A stretch of 64,000 bases of DNA, from assembly GCA_019671135.1 (NCBI GenBank), contig JAHRHY010000006.1, positions 1,488,001-1,552,000 of the forward strand, given 5' to 3'. Shown here one piece after another: positions 32,734 to 45,600 of the stretch; positions within the stretch are counted from its first letter, which is position 1; each line of letters starts with the position of its first letter. A program made the translations under genes and the position numbers. Under the pieces are notes generated by a model that had not been told where the DNA came from, did not search any database, and saw only the letters and a list, made by a program, of their open reading frames with translations. Origin of the DNA: Linnemannia hyalina (lineage: Eukaryota > Mortierellomycota > Mortierellomycetes > Mortierellales > Mortierellaceae).

Positions 32734-34639
32734 TCAAAGGTTCAAGATAAAGGTAACAAGAAATGTCATGGCACTGGCCACCACAACCCCATGTCCTCCG
32801 CGGGCACCACCGAATCCAGTTGCAGAGTTCTTATCAGGGCTAGTTCCAGACAACAACTTGAATGTGCCGGCACCCTCCTTGTAAGGCTTGCCATCACTGA
32901 GGCACTGAGCAATGGGCTGCATCAACAGACCCTTGGTCGCATAGGCCAAAGGCAGCACTCCATTAATCGACACATTCACCTCCGCAGGGAACACTATCGT
33001 TTCATTTCATCGACAGAAAAAAAAGGTTGGTCAGTGGAGCGTAGTACTAAGCATACTTCTTTTAGTCATGCTTGGTTCCTGGTCGATATCTTACAATCGT
33101 GTTCGAGGACAATGAATCCGTGTGGCATGGAGGGGATTTTAACCAGCCAACCCTTGAAAGTATCCACGACCGACTGGGGTGTAGCAGCTCCTGCAGGAAT
33201 GTTCCACTATTTCCCCCGTAAATGGTGGCAAAAGGATAAGTGAGTAAACAAACAGAAAGGTTAAACATTGGAGGAAAAGGATTGCAATGTAAACAAAGTG
33301 GAGAACAAATGACAAACAAGAGAGGAGGTGCTTACGTCGTTGGTGTCGAAATCTTGTGTCCAGATCGAGGTTTTATACCCAAGTTGAGTGGCAATGTTGC
33401 GAACACGAGCATCGACATCGCCTGTTGAGAGCACAAATCGTCAGAAAAAAAAGAGACCATCTCACATAGTTAGTAGTCTATATAATATGTTTTCTCTTCA
33501 CTACGAACAAAAAAAAAGTCCAACAATAACGTAGCCAAGCTAATACAGTAGAGACAAGTTACCAAAAGGGGGTCGCCAATAGATAGGAGTAACGCCAATG
33601 GTATCAAAGATAGCCTTCTCGGTCCACTTCAACTCTGCAACGATCTGCTCGTTCGAGAGCGAGGTCATCGAGGGGTGAGACCAGGTGTGGATGGCAATCT
33701 GGTGGCCCTCGTTATAGGCGCGCTTCAGGGTTGCTGGGAAGCTGATGGCGCGAGAGCCAACGATGAAGAGGGTTGCTTTTTGGTTGTGTTCGAGGAGGTT
33801 GTCGTACAGTCGAGGTGAATCGGGGGAAGGTCCGTCTGGGTTGATCGGTCGTTAGGTCGGTCGGGATGCGAATGAGTGAGATAAGAGAAAAGGCGTAAAA
33901 GTTACGATATGAAAATAAACGAGTATTAACACAAAACACTGCAGAGAGGGGGTGAGCGAATTAAGGGGTACGATAACTTTTCGCTCTAATCCCATGTAAA
34001 GCGATCGAGCGAGGGTCAAAACAATCGGGTCGCACCCCATGTCGCTAGCGCAGCCCATGAATACAGCACGACAACCACTCAACTCCTCCGTTCCATCCCT
34101 TTCCCCCTTAACCTGATTGTCATTCAAGCCCGCAAGAATAAATGGAGGAAGGTACACATCCGTCGCCATCACTCATCAAACCAAACAAAAAAAAAACCTG
34201 TCTCCTTACCGTCAAAGGTCAATCCCCAAGTCCCAGTAGTGGGACAAGACGTAATATCATCAGGCGCATCGCACTTTTGACAGGTCCACCAACACTGATC
34301 CTTAGGGATCGATGTCGTATCCGTGGGGCACACGCCCTTTTGAGAGGGAGGGAAGACAGGCGTCTTTGAGAAATCGACCAATTTCAACCACGTCTGGACT
34401 TGAGGATCCTGTGTGAAGGGAACACAGTCGATCACTGGGTATGCTCCTGTGGCGATGGGGGCATAGGTTGTGCTGCAACTTGGTACTGTTGCTGGTGCTT
34501 GTCGTTTCTGGAGGGCGTGAGAGGCATGGCCGGATGAGGATTCGATGAGGGGGATGTGGGCAGAGACCAATGTCAATGCAGAGGAAAGTGAGACAGCAAT
34601 AACGGTAGCTGCTGTTGTGATACAATTGATGCGGACCAT
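32734..34639 (-). CDS. Chitin (polysaccharide) deacetylase 2, secreted
   Basis: Predicted 386-aa CE4 enzyme paralogous to deacetylase 1. Exons: 34639-34210, 33835-33563, 33421-33336, 33206-33095, 32993-32734. It has a signal peptide (residues 1 to about 27). It shares the CWWTCQKC segment and the CE4 motifs TFDDGPSPDSP, HTWSHP, RPPFGDVDAR, WTQDFDTND followed by W, and VLEHD. Its C-terminal extension is shorter and ends in a hydrophobic stretch (VVVASAMTFLVTFILNL), a weaker GPI-type signal. It has one intron more than its neighbour, inside the RPPFG motif (33562-33422). The other three intron positions are shared, so the pair arose by tandem duplication with one intron gained or lost. Confidence 0.95.
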
Positions 34640-35844
34640 GGTTGTGATGGGAAGGGACAAGGATGCTATGAGATGGATTTGGGGCGAGATAGTGTTTTGC
34701 AATTGAAGAGAGAGAGGAGAGGGGATGGAATGGAATATGTGTTGTTTTTGCTTATTGTTTGAGGGAAAGACGGTGTGAGGTAAGGAAGAAAGAGTCGGTT
34801 AACCTGGGTGCCCTTTTATCCTCTCACTTTTCTCCCTCTCCCTCATTGTTTACCGAGCACTCGAAGCCTTACTTCATTGCAGCCACCGCTATCTTTCTGT
34901 CACGTAATGCTAGTTACGCTGTCCAGGAACCACGAACAAAAAAAAGGGTCGACGGGTCGTTTATTATTAGACAAGCTAAAACGATCTAAATGGCCATAGC
35001 GTCCTTCGTCAATCCCCGTTTTTTAGCGTCAACAGCCTCATCAAGTGCACTCTTATTGTTACTGGCGTGTATGGTTTATTGTTCATTACAAAAATGGTGA
35101 AGGGGAGGGCGGATGGACCGAGGGAAGTAAGGTCCCTGACCACTTTTAGCGCCTGCGCCATCTTATTTTTATATGAATACTACAATACTATTTTTTTTAG
35201 ACGTACCAGTTGCCAGTTGGATATGTGCCTCTCTACTCCACCCATCCGAATTCCTCTTTTAAAAAAAAACGAGGGTGTGCGTTTTATGTGGTCGGCTGGA
35301 CAATAGATTTGTTCCTCTATCTCGAAATTGGGTTAGGTTCAACTCTTTTTTCTTCTTCTCACAGCCCAAGGTCGTACAGTTGGCGTCTGGCGTAGTCTAT
35401 GGGCAGCGTACTCTACATATACGTACCTCTCCGCGCGAAATATTTATTGGCAGTAATATCCATCCCATTTCCCAATGATGGCTAACGCCTAGTCTTTTTT
35501 TCCCTATTACCAACCCATATCTCGTTCCCAATTGTTAGCAATAAGAGGCGCACGCGTTAAAATGTTTTGAGTACCGTACCAAGGACATGTCTTTTGTTGA
35601 ATGGGACCCACTTTTTAAACAAAATGAACCACTCATTTTTATTAAGGATTAAGATGTATTAAGATACGACAAAAAGTGTATAATGGCCAAGGAAAGAGAA
35701 AGGGCTAAAAAATTGAAAAATAAGCGTATGCTAAAAAGCTTTCAGCAGATACGACTCCTCAAAAAAAAGATATTATTTTCCAGGGCAGGGAGAGGGGGGA
35801 GTAACGAGGAGGGGGAGGGGTAACCAAGCGGAAGGCGCGACGAT
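34640..35844. other. Spacer between deacetylase 2 and small GPI-type protein
   Basis: About 1.2 kb, AT-rich in the middle. It holds the upstream region of deacetylase 2 and the 3' region of the small gene on the right. No gene seen. Confidence 0.6.
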
Positions 35845-36156
35845 TTAAACAATCATGGCGAGGGCAGCGGCCAAACCGGCGGCGGCGACCATGGCACCGT
35901 TGGCGGCCATGGAGTTGGCGGCAGACTTGCCGGGGCTGGGGGTAGTGGTGGTGCTGGGGCTGGTGGTGTTGGCGGCGGGGCCGGTGGGCTTGGGGACGGT
36001 AGTGGTAGTGGTGGCAGTGCCGTTAACGTGGGTAGCGGAGGGAATGGTAGAGGTGGTGGTGGCGGTGGAGGTGGAGGTGGTGGTGGTGGTGGTGGCCTCG
36101 GGGGCGGCAATGACAACGGCGGCGAAGGCGAGGACGGCGACAGCGGTGAACTTCAT
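35845..36156 (-). CDS. Small Thr/Ser-rich secreted protein with GPI-type ends
   Basis: 103-aa single-exon protein. An N-terminal signal peptide (MKFTAVAVLAFAAVVIAAP) is followed by a Thr/Ser/Pro-rich core (about residues 20-75) with a likely N-glycosylation site (NGT) and many O-glycosylation candidates. The C-terminus is Ala-rich and hydrophobic (GAMVAAAGLAAALAMIV) after SAANSMAAN, as in GPI-anchored wall proteins. No catalytic domain is present; a structural or surface-coat role is inferred. The opposite strand is also open because of the skewed composition, but only this strand has a signal peptide and a plausible start. Confidence 0.8.
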   Translation of the reverse strand: MKFTAVAVLAFAAVVIAAPEATTTTTTSTSTATTTSTIPSATHVNGTATTTTTVPKPTGPAANTTSPSTTTTPSPGKSAANSMAANGAMVAAAGLAAALAMIV

Positions 36157-39100
36157 GTTGAAAAGAATGTTTGGGGGTTTGGGGGTTGGTTTGGGAGAAG
36201 GGTGGGTTTGAGTGTTTTTTTTTGTTTGGAGTGGATGTGGAAGACAACTGTGTTGATGATGAGGAATAAAAATTGAGAAATGTAGGAATCCAGCTCAGGT
36301 TTTATAGAAACGAGGAGGGGTAGGGGGTAGTAGTGGGTTTTACCAAGATGGTTGGGCATTAATGGTAGGGTATGAAGGAAAACCCGATACGACAGGATAC
36401 TATTAGCGAAAGAGTATAGAGAAAAGAAAAGAGACACGAAGAGGATAGCCCAACGGCCACTCAACCACTAGATTGGACCAATCGAACGCAATGTTGAACC
36501 ATCGACTTCTTTGCTCGCAATTTCCCCAATTGTCTTCTTTTTCTTCGTGTGTATCAAATACAATGCCCTATCCTTCATTCAGCTATTCTTTGTCCTCTAT
36601 TGTTCTGTACAAATAATACCAACAAAATTGTCGAGAAGAACGCCCACTTACCATTGCACCACAATTGGAATTAAGGTCCAAAAAAAGAGGCTGTTGTCTT
36701 TTTCGTTTTGTATTTTATTTCTTGGTGTGATTTCCCTGTGTTCGTCTAACCTGAAAAAAGAATGATGATACGGAGTAATAGAAAAAGCACGATCTTAACA
36801 GTACTTTCCCTCTTCTCCCTCGCCCAGTTTGTGCATACCTGCGTGGTTCGAATCCAATTTAAAGTAAAATGATGGAGGCGAGGGGTAGAAGAAAAAGAGG
36901 CATTTCGTCGTGCAGACAACAGCCCACTGAACACTAAAAAAAAGTGGTCACAATACATGAGCATGAGCGCCTTTCATCCATCTTTACGTGTAATACGTGA
37001 TACGATCCTACCTACACCTTCCTCCTGCTCGTCTTGCTTGTCCTCGGTATGCATCCCCGATAATATTATGAGCCTTGGAAGAGTCCAAGAAAATAGTGGA
37101 CGCGAGAGAAAAAAGAAAAAGAGAAAGAAAACTGGGCTGTAGCAGTGCCAGATGCATTCACTCCCTCACTCCATAAGTCACACCATCGCTCTATCAATTC
37201 CACACCACACAGGCACATGTACAAGAAAAAAAAAACAAATCCATGGACATTGCCTGCTCTCAACGGACGCCATCCACAAAAGAAGGGTTATAGATATCTT
37301 GGCATTTTTTTTCTTCTCATTCTTTTCATCAATCGATAGGATGTGTGTTTTTTTTCATTTTTCGCTGTTTGCTTACAGAGCCGAATGGACAAAGATGCGC
37401 CCTTTTCGTGTACAATATACGTTCATAACCTTTTCTCTATCGCTCTATCCCCCCTATCCTCTCACTCTCTTTCTTCATTCTCTATTGACTCCTTGACTTC
37501 TAGAGAGAAATGACCAGCACAAGACGCGTCTTTTCATTGTATTCAAAGAATGATTGGTACAATATTTAGTTGGCTATTTTTTTTTCTTCTTCGTCTCTTA
37601 GATTGACATCATCGTGATTTCTCATTACATTGACTCGATCATATCTTCACACATTATTTACACATGTATTTTATTCATTCTATTGGTCTCTGTCAACAAT
37701 AACAACACACAACAAGTATATAACCAACAGAATGCACGCCGCAACCTGTCTTGACCTTTCATTAGCCCTTGCCTCCTGTCCTTGGTGTTTTGGTAGTGTA
37801 TCTTTTTTCAAGGGTAACTCACGTGCAGCTTAACGGTCGCGTCGAGGAAACGAAACGAGACGAAAAGAGGAATCGAATGCTAACGGCCGGGCGAGACGAA
37901 ACATGAGCACGAGCTCAGTTTGAAGTTCAGCCTAAAGATTGTGCTCGCGAGAACGGATAAAAAGAGGCAGGGAGGAGAGAGTGGAAGAGAAAGGAAACGA
38001 ACGCCTAACGGTCGGGCAGTCGGCCAGTCAGTTTTCATTTCTCACTAGGAGACTTAATCCAGGTATGAGTGTGCGTGATAACTAATAAATAGCAGGATAT
38101 GGCGGGAAGGAGGAGAAGGAGAAGGAAAAGGGGCAACGAAACGCCAATGGTCGGACGAAATGAAAACTTGAGCTCGAGCTCCAACTCCAATCTGAGTATG
38201 TGCGTAGGGGAAGGAGGTTCAACGGTCGCGCAGGGACAGAAAGGAAAACATAACGGTCGGTCACGTTTCATTCATGTCGTTCGAGTTCGGCGTATGATAA
38301 CGAAAAATGATGAGGAAGGAAAGGAAGAAGGTAGTAGGCACGAAGGCATGTGCTGGCGTGACCTTCCGATAAAAGTGTGGGAACGAAGAATGGGCGTTAC
38401 GGAATGGAAAGGAATAAAGGCTGTAGCGTCTTTCTCTTTCCGAACGCTATTTCTGAATCAATCGAAAAAACAAGAAATAAATAATGGGCAGATGGACAAT
38501 AAGATCCACAGCGCCACCTATTTTCTTTTCTCTTTCTTTGTATAGCCCAAATTGTTGTCTCTGTTTTCGTGACTAAGTGATCGGGCTTTTTTTCGTGCTT
38601 GATCGACTGAGCTTTGGTGAACCGGCTTCTTTGGCTATAAGCTTTAACTATGACTCTCTACTTGTTCTTCTGCGACCGGTTTATGATGGCGACGACGATG
38701 CCAGAAAGAAGGGCACAGAAAACAGTTACCAATTCACCAAGGGACAGACAATAAAATGGACGGCATTTGCTTGACTGCATACAAAACGATATGATAAAAA
38801 TCAAGTTAGGCTGTTGTGTCTTTTTTTTCTTTCCCTGACCTTTCTGAGAGCAAGTGCTCACTACACACTTTCTCTCATCCCTTAACCAGATCTTCCTCCA
38901 ATGTTTTTGGTGGCGCAAGTACAGCACATACTTCGAAAGTCCACGTGCCAGGTTGGAAGGGGTGATTTATTATTGGTACCATTTCAATTTCATTCTACCT
39001 ATGGATCTATCTAGCTAAGCGAAAAGGAAAACAAGGGGGGAGGGAGGAGAGGTATGGAGTGGCGAGGTTGAAGATGGCAAAGGACGACATGGATGATAAA

Positions 39101-39281
39101 GGAGATAATGAAAGTGAGGTTAGGTAGAGTGGAGTGGAGAGGTGGATGTCATGAGAGAAGAGGGAAAAAAAATGAAATGATAAGAACGGGGGGGGCACTG
39201 TGGAAAATGTTATTAGGCAAAGTGAAACGTAGGCAGGCTGTCGTCTGTAAGGGTAGTGATTGGCTGCAAGTCCCTCAAGGG
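36157..39281. other. 3.1-kb intergenic region
   Basis: Upstream region of the small GPI-type gene and 3' region of the copper-fist gene. No credible coding region. It contains the TAACGG-type motif cluster at 37831-38260 described separately. Confidence 0.55.
37831..38260 (+). promoter_or_regulatory. Cluster of six TAACGGTCG-like motifs
   Basis: Related boxes occur at 37831 (TAACGGTCGC), 37881 (TAACGGCCGG), 38006 (TAACGGTCGG), 38145 (CAATGGTCGG), 38220 (CAACGGTCGC) and 38251 (TAACGGTCGG), all on the plus strand. At 37881 and 38145 the box is followed by related sequence (GACGAAA, then ATGA or TGAA, then a GAGCTC). YAACGG is the core bound by Myb-type proteins; that link is inference. The cluster could also be a decayed dispersed repeat. 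Confidence 0.4.
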
Positions 39282-40180
39282 TCATGACCTTGGCGCAGGG
39301 TTCATATGGGCATCCGTTGCGTCGGTTCGGATCTCATCCACAAAGCTCCAGTCCTCGTCATCCAAAAAGTCCAGCTGTAGATGGTCCAGACCGGGCATCG
39401 ATTGCTGCAGCTGCTGTAGCTGCATCTGCTCCTGCTCCATCAACTGGAGTTGAAGCTTCTGCTCTTCCTCTATGCCCTCACGGAACCGACGGCGAAGGCT
39501 CAACCGCTGCTCCATCTGAAGGGCCAGTTGCTGCTGTTGCTGCTGCTGCTGCTTCAGAAGGCTGTCTTGAGAGAACTGCTGCTGCTGTTGCTGCTGGAGT
39601 TGTTGCAGTTGCAGTTGCTGCTGTTGCTGCTCAAAGGAAGGGGACGTCGATGGACTGCCGTTGGATCGCTGGCCTTGCATCGCGAGCAAACTCATGGTCT
39701 GGGGCATGGACGACGGGTGAGCAAAGTTGGCCATGTTCATGTTGTTGAGGTCCATGTCCAGGTTCATGTTCATAACCATGTTGAGGGGGACGGGTATGTT
39801 GATGCTGAGGCCGAGATCGGACGAGGTACCACCGACATCACCGTTGAGTGCACTCTCAAAATCCAGGTCATCCTTCATCATCCGTCCCTGAGACTCGCTC
39901 ACAAACTGGCACATGTCCCGGAAGCACTCTGAACAATCTACCGTAGGGCGACCGCAGCCGCAGCCGCAGATCAAGACACCGTTGTCCCCGAGGAGAGTCG
40001 GATGCTGCATCTTGGCCTCCTCCAGACCGGACAGTCCATTGAATTGTCGCTTGACAGTCTGGCGCGCGTCAAAGTCCGACTTGGCCTGGACCAGATTCAA
40101 GGCGGCGCTGAGATTGAAGGCCTCGGCTTGCAGGTTGTTGAGGGCCAGACCGTTGTTGTTGTTGTTGCCACTGATGTTAC

Positions 40181-40226
<46 letters not shown>

Positions 40227-42657
40227 GGGGTCATTATTGTTGTTATCGCTCAGAGTAGTACCGTTCATTAAAGTGGCGCCGGTCTTGTTGGAGCCGCAGC
40301 AGCCAGAGGTCTGGGAAGGACCGGCGGGGGTCGATCGAAAGTCAATGTCGAGGCTGGGGTCCAAGATGTTCTGGTTGTTGGGGTAGGCGAGACAACCAGG
40401 GCAAGCGCAGCGCTCACCACAACAGCACATGTTGGGGGAGATGGCGCAACCGCAACCGTCCATCTTGGAGGCCATTTCCTCGTCACCAATGTCGCTTCTG
40501 CCAGCAGGAGGCGAATGGGATGGAGTCGATGCCATGGTGGAGGGAGCAGTCTCAGACCGATTCCCTGAGCCACAGCAGCCAGACTTGGGAGCTAAAGCCG
40601 ACGGAGCAGGGAGCGACGATGGGATCGAGCTGGTGCCCGAAGGGACAGGCGAGGAGTACGATCGAGAGGGAGGCGTCAGCACGGCGGAGGGCGAAGCGGT
40701 ATCAAAGCTAGACAGGGCCGAGTAGAGCATGCGAATCTCATCGGCGGAAGCACTTTCCATAGGGTTCAAAGCGGTCGTTCCGTTCATAATGCCATCCATA
40801 ATAGTCTTGGGGTCAGCGTTGGCCAACATGTCCATGTCCTCCAAGTCATCCGAAGCATTGCTCACAGGGTAGCTGGTCATGGTCTCGGGAAAATACGAAT
40901 ACGACGTGGTGGGATAGTGGTCGCTATCGTAGTCGGACGAGCTGGCGTAGTCAAAGCACAAATGGGATTGCATTTGACCGCTCTGGTGGCTACCGAGGGA
41001 GGAAGTCGAGGGCGAATTGTCGCAACCCGAGCTGCTGGAGGGAGAGAGCGTCTGGGCAAACAGGGGCGAAGCACTGGAGGCGAAGATACCCGCGTTGGCC
41101 TTTCCTTGACTGCCAAAGCTGTCGGGACTCTGGACGACCTGGTTGTTCTGCCCATGGGGGACAAAGGGGAGAGGTGACGAGGTGTCTCGAGGGAACAACA
41201 ACATGCCAGACTTGCCGAGGTCCAAGGAAGCGGCGCTACGCTGGCGGTTGGCGGGGTAATTCTTAAAGGTAGAACTGTTGGCATGGGCAGAACCCTTGCT
41301 TGGCTTGACGACGACATGGCCAGTGCGGTCGCGACAGCAAGTGCAGACTCTACCATCTAGGCAACCGCAGTGGGAGACACCTGGAAAAGTAGAACAGATG
41401 TGTTAAGTAACCGAATGCTCGATGATGCACATACCATATCAGACAGGCATTGTCACTGACATCATTATTCAAGAGGGAGGAGAAGGGGAAGAGGGAAAAG
41501 GGAAAGGGGATGCAGGCCTGGTTCCACCTCTCGGCCGTGTGTTGCAGATAGGGCAACAAAGGCAAAGGCGTAGGGAGGAGAGACTCAGGTGCGAAGAAAG
41601 AGCATTGTTGGGATTGAAAGTCTACCTCCGGTGGACGATTGAGCGTCCGAAGAAGAGTCCTGAGGGCTTTGGCCATGGGTCGCGACGGATCGGAGGAGTT
41701 CCTCGCCGCCGATTGCCGGGATAGTGAGACGTCCGTCATGGCTGAGAGACTTTGCTCGTTTCAGGCCATTGGCAACGGCAGCTGCACCTAAGACGTATAA
41801 ATGGAGGAGAAAAAAATGTGTTATGTAACGAACCCTACTGTGAATGGATGTGTCGCAAATGGATGATGCTAATGTGCGGCGTCAACAAGTCCAAAATGAG
41901 TCTTGAGCGGAACATCGATGTTCAGGGGAGGGAATGGGGAAGTAAGGCAAAAGTGATATCGGTGTATAGTTACTGTGGCATTGACTATTTACCTTCCTCG
42001 CGACCACAGATGCAGCGGACGCTGACCTGCTTGGCTTTACGCAACTCCTTGCAGTGGGGGCATTGGGTCGAAGGACGGCCTTTCTTCTTGATCTCGTGCA
42101 AGGGTCGTTCACTATTACGATACGTGTTTGTAATGAAACGAAGGGAAGAGTAGGTCAAAATGTTTGATTGGGCAGATAAAAGATGTATTGGACGATGGAC
42201 TCAACCGAGACAATGAGAAAGGGGACGAGTGCAGGAAGGAAGCAACAGGTAAGAAACAAGAAACAAGAAGCAAGAATAATAGGAGAACAATGAAGGGGCG
42301 CATAGGTATGGCAAGTAAGCAGGCAACGAAGGGGTGGCTATATAGATGTGTGTAATTACCCGTGGTTGCAGGTGGTCGACCGATGGCCCTTGATACAAGT
42401 GGCACTACAAAGAGACGAAAAAGCAAACAGGCAAACGCAAAGAGCGGACAAAGTGGAGCAACACAGACACACAAATAAAGCCAAAAAAAAAGTCAGTTAT
42501 ATTAGTATGAGGGTCAAATATACACATGTACACAGTACGCCCCGAGGCAGAGAGTGCTTGGAATCAAACAACCAAAAAAACCCCGCCCTGATCCTCTTGA
42601 AGAGAGAGTACTCTGACCCACTTACCATGCAAACTTTTGTCCATTCAAAAAGACCAT
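39282..42657 (-). CDS. Copper-fist transcription factor (Mac1/Cuf1/GRISEA-like)
   Basis: Predicted 818-aa nuclear copper-responsive regulator. Exons: 42657-42626 (32 nt), 42404-42360, 42111-41993, 41787-41626, 41380-39282. Residues 1-40 form a copper fist: MVFLNGQKFAC, ATCIKGHRS, C-N-H, then RPLHEIKKKGRP, the minor-groove segment. More Cys pairs follow (CPHCKELR; VRCICGREE), and HCGCLDG with VCTCCRDRTGH opens exon 5. Downstream Cys clusters include SGCCGS twice, CGCAISPNMCCCGERC with CPGC (about residues 425-450), like the Cu-binding repeats of Mac1/Cuf1, and CGCGCGRP (about 593). Poly-Asn (about 505-535) and poly-Gln (about 700-750) tracts follow. The cluster chemistry suggests Cu(I) sensing; whether it works in copper shortage or excess cannot be told. 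Targets are not visible here. Confidence 0.92.
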
Positions 42658-45600
42658 GATGGATAAACGGGGTGTTGGCTTCTTGTTTGCTTGGTGACGG
42701 TGGTTGTTGGTGGGTTTGGTTGAGCTGGGTTGAACTCTTTTTTTTTTTTTCAATTTTTTTCTTTTAAGATTTCGTTGTGTGATCTGAATCGGAAACGACT
42801 TGATTCAAGAACATTCAATAGACGTCCGGGTGTAACTTTTTGCGGGTTATGTCGACAACGAAGAGTGTGGCGGTATTAGGAGTGGTGTTGTGCTGAGAGA
42901 CTGGGTCGAACGGTTGAGCTGAAGGTGTTTCTTTTTGTCTTTTTTGTTGAACAACAAAAGGGTACGTGAACAAAGGGCGGGGGCGGGGGGGCAAACGGTT
43001 ATAGATTTGACAGAAGCATATGAAATACTGTTGCAAAGAGGGTAATAAAAGGTGGTGCTGGTGGTGGTGGGAGTAGACGGGTGGGTAGGCGAAAGAAAAG
43101 GCGACCGGCTGTTGTTGCGAGAGAGAGTAAAAGAGCTATTGTTGATTGCTGTTGTGGTTGCTGTTGGTTGTTGAAAGTTGTAGGTTGTTGTTGCTGTTGT
43201 TGTTGTTGTTGAGTGGGAGACAGTGCCGAGAAGACCGAGCAGAAGGCTCAAGTGGCTAAAACTGAGTGAGAGAAGAAGAAACCCGAGATGCAGACAACAA
43301 AACGGGGGGTTGGCCCTGGGACAGGCACCAACGAAGCGAGAGTTGTGTTATAGGAGGAAGAGAGATGAAGAGCTTGGCGTAGTTCTTCGGTGGGGTGTGT
43401 GTGATCAGGATGGAGAATGGAAGGCCCAAAAGGAAACTCAAAAACAGGGTGTTGAATAAAGAGAATAGGGTGGGTGAGAGTCTTTTAGGACGGGTGAGAG
43501 GGGGCTGGAAGGTATGAAGAGAAAGAGTGGAAGAGAAGAGAAGAAGAAGGGAAGAAGAGAGAGAGAGAGAGAGAGAGAAGAGGAGGAGGGAAGAAAAGAG
43601 AGGGAAGAGAAGGGAGAGAATTGACTGTGAACAGACTATTCAATTAGAGAATGGGAGGATGTCACAGGCTGAGCGGAGCAGAGAAACGAAGAAAAAAAAA
43701 TATAAAAAAATGAGTGTAGTAAGTGTGTGTGTGGCACGCTTATTGACGACAGATAGGAAGACAAGAAAAGCGCCGAAGCAAAAAAGCAGAGAGGTGAAGG
43801 AAGAGGGGCAGGCAGGGCAACAAAGGGAGCATGAATAAAGGGTAATCATACAGACGGACATGTTCTCTCCATCACATATTATTTCATTATTAGTTTCTTT
43901 GAAGACAACAAAGACATCGAGGAAAAGATGGAATGGATGGCCACAAGGAAGGGGTGACAGGATGTCTATCAAAAGTAGACGGACAAGGAACGGAAGAGAT
44001 TGTCCACATGATGAGCTTGTGTTGTGATTGACTAGCAAAATAAAGGCCAAACAAAATGGCAACAAGAGAGGGAGAGAGTGGAGGTGGTATGAGTGGGTGA
44101 GCACAACACAACAGAAACAACGAGCATCAAAGAATCGACAGCAACAATCGCAACGAACCAACAAACAACAAGAGAGTGTGTGGCACTGACTGGCTGGTTG
44201 CCTCGCTATTAGCATTATTTCGCTGCTCTCTGAAAAAAAAGAGCGGACCTTTGTCAATTCAAACAACAACAGACTAACTACATCACTACATGTCATCAAC
44301 ATCCTGCTGCTCACTCGCTCGCTCGCCAAGGCAGGCTGAAAAGGAGAGAAAAGTGTGTGAACAGATGATGGACACACGAAACAACAGTGCATTACAGATT
44401 GCCATTGGGACTTGGGAACGTGATGTATGTCTGCACTCGTATATCTTTTTTTTCTTTTCTTTTTCTTGAACGGATTACTCGCATTGGCATGGACGAAACA
44501 CACAAGAGAAACAAAGGAAGCAAACGGGTGTCCCCTCCTTCTTCCGCCTCTCACAAACAACGAACGAGGAAAAGGAGGAGGAGGTACAATCATGTTTTCC
44601 TTGCAGCTCGGTATCTTGCATAGTGGGCGCTGCTCTCTCACCCTTCTTTCTCTCCTGATGTAAGAAAAAAAATGGAGTTCTGTGGGTCGTCGTCGTCCAT
44701 CGTACATCGTTCCTGGAACCCATAAAAAAAGAGCACTACCACCATCCCGTCGTTTCTTTTGGACGATTCTTTACCGTCCAAACAACACCACCGCCAACAG
44801 TAAAGCGGCCATTGTGTAAGAAAGATAGCAATTGGACCACAAGTTTATTATCGGTTCAGGGCCACCCAAACTATACCCTCTTTCCTTCATCTCCCTTATG
44901 ATGCCATCTATTTTGACCTGTGCTGTACACGAACATTTAGTATGGCTCTTCCTTTCATCCTCTCATCCTCACCCTTCTCCGCCACTTCTATCCGCGCTTC
45001 ATACGACCTTAAGCAAAAAAAGCCCGCGGGCATATTATCTAAGAGGAGACAATCGAGCAAAAGCAGGAGGACGAAGACGAGCAAAAAGGAGGACGAGCTG
45101 TGTGTAAATGCGCGTTGATCGTTTTGGCGTATTTAATTTGGTCGCTATTTTATGCCCTCCACCATTTGCATCTTTTTTTATGTTCTCGTCTGTCCACAAA
45201 AAGACACACACACACACACCAAGCGAGTACCTCTTCGTCCTTCCGCCTGTCCATCTATCTGTCCAACCTTCCTTGTCAGCCAGTCATTTTATTTTTGCTC
45301 GTCGTGCACTCTCGTGATCCTTTCCACCTTGCATGTTCCATCAAGCATGGAGCGAACACTCTCCCTAAACCCTGTAAGCAAAGTATGCTGATGCCATTTT
45401 TCAATTCGGCTCTCATCCCACACAAGTCGCATAACGACCTCTTCACATTCCAAGGAGAAATAAAAGAACAAAGATAAACAATCAAGCACATTGAGCATGG
45501 TGACACTCTGAGTTGAGCGAACGAATAAGTTGAGCATGTAATTATGGAACGAACAGAGTCGAAAGAGAATGAGGGGGGGGGGGGGGGGGTGCATGATAGA

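Noticed and set aside
41350..41739. 130-codon frame overlapping exon 4 of the copper-fist gene
   Set aside because: It reads through the donor at 41625 into intron; the chosen exon phase joins the copper fist to the long Cys-rich exon without a break.
43640..44707. 355-codon minus-strand open frame
   Set aside because: Phe/Ser/Leu/Cys-rich, no domain, no sensible start context or splice structure; typical of open frames opposite purine-rich DNA.
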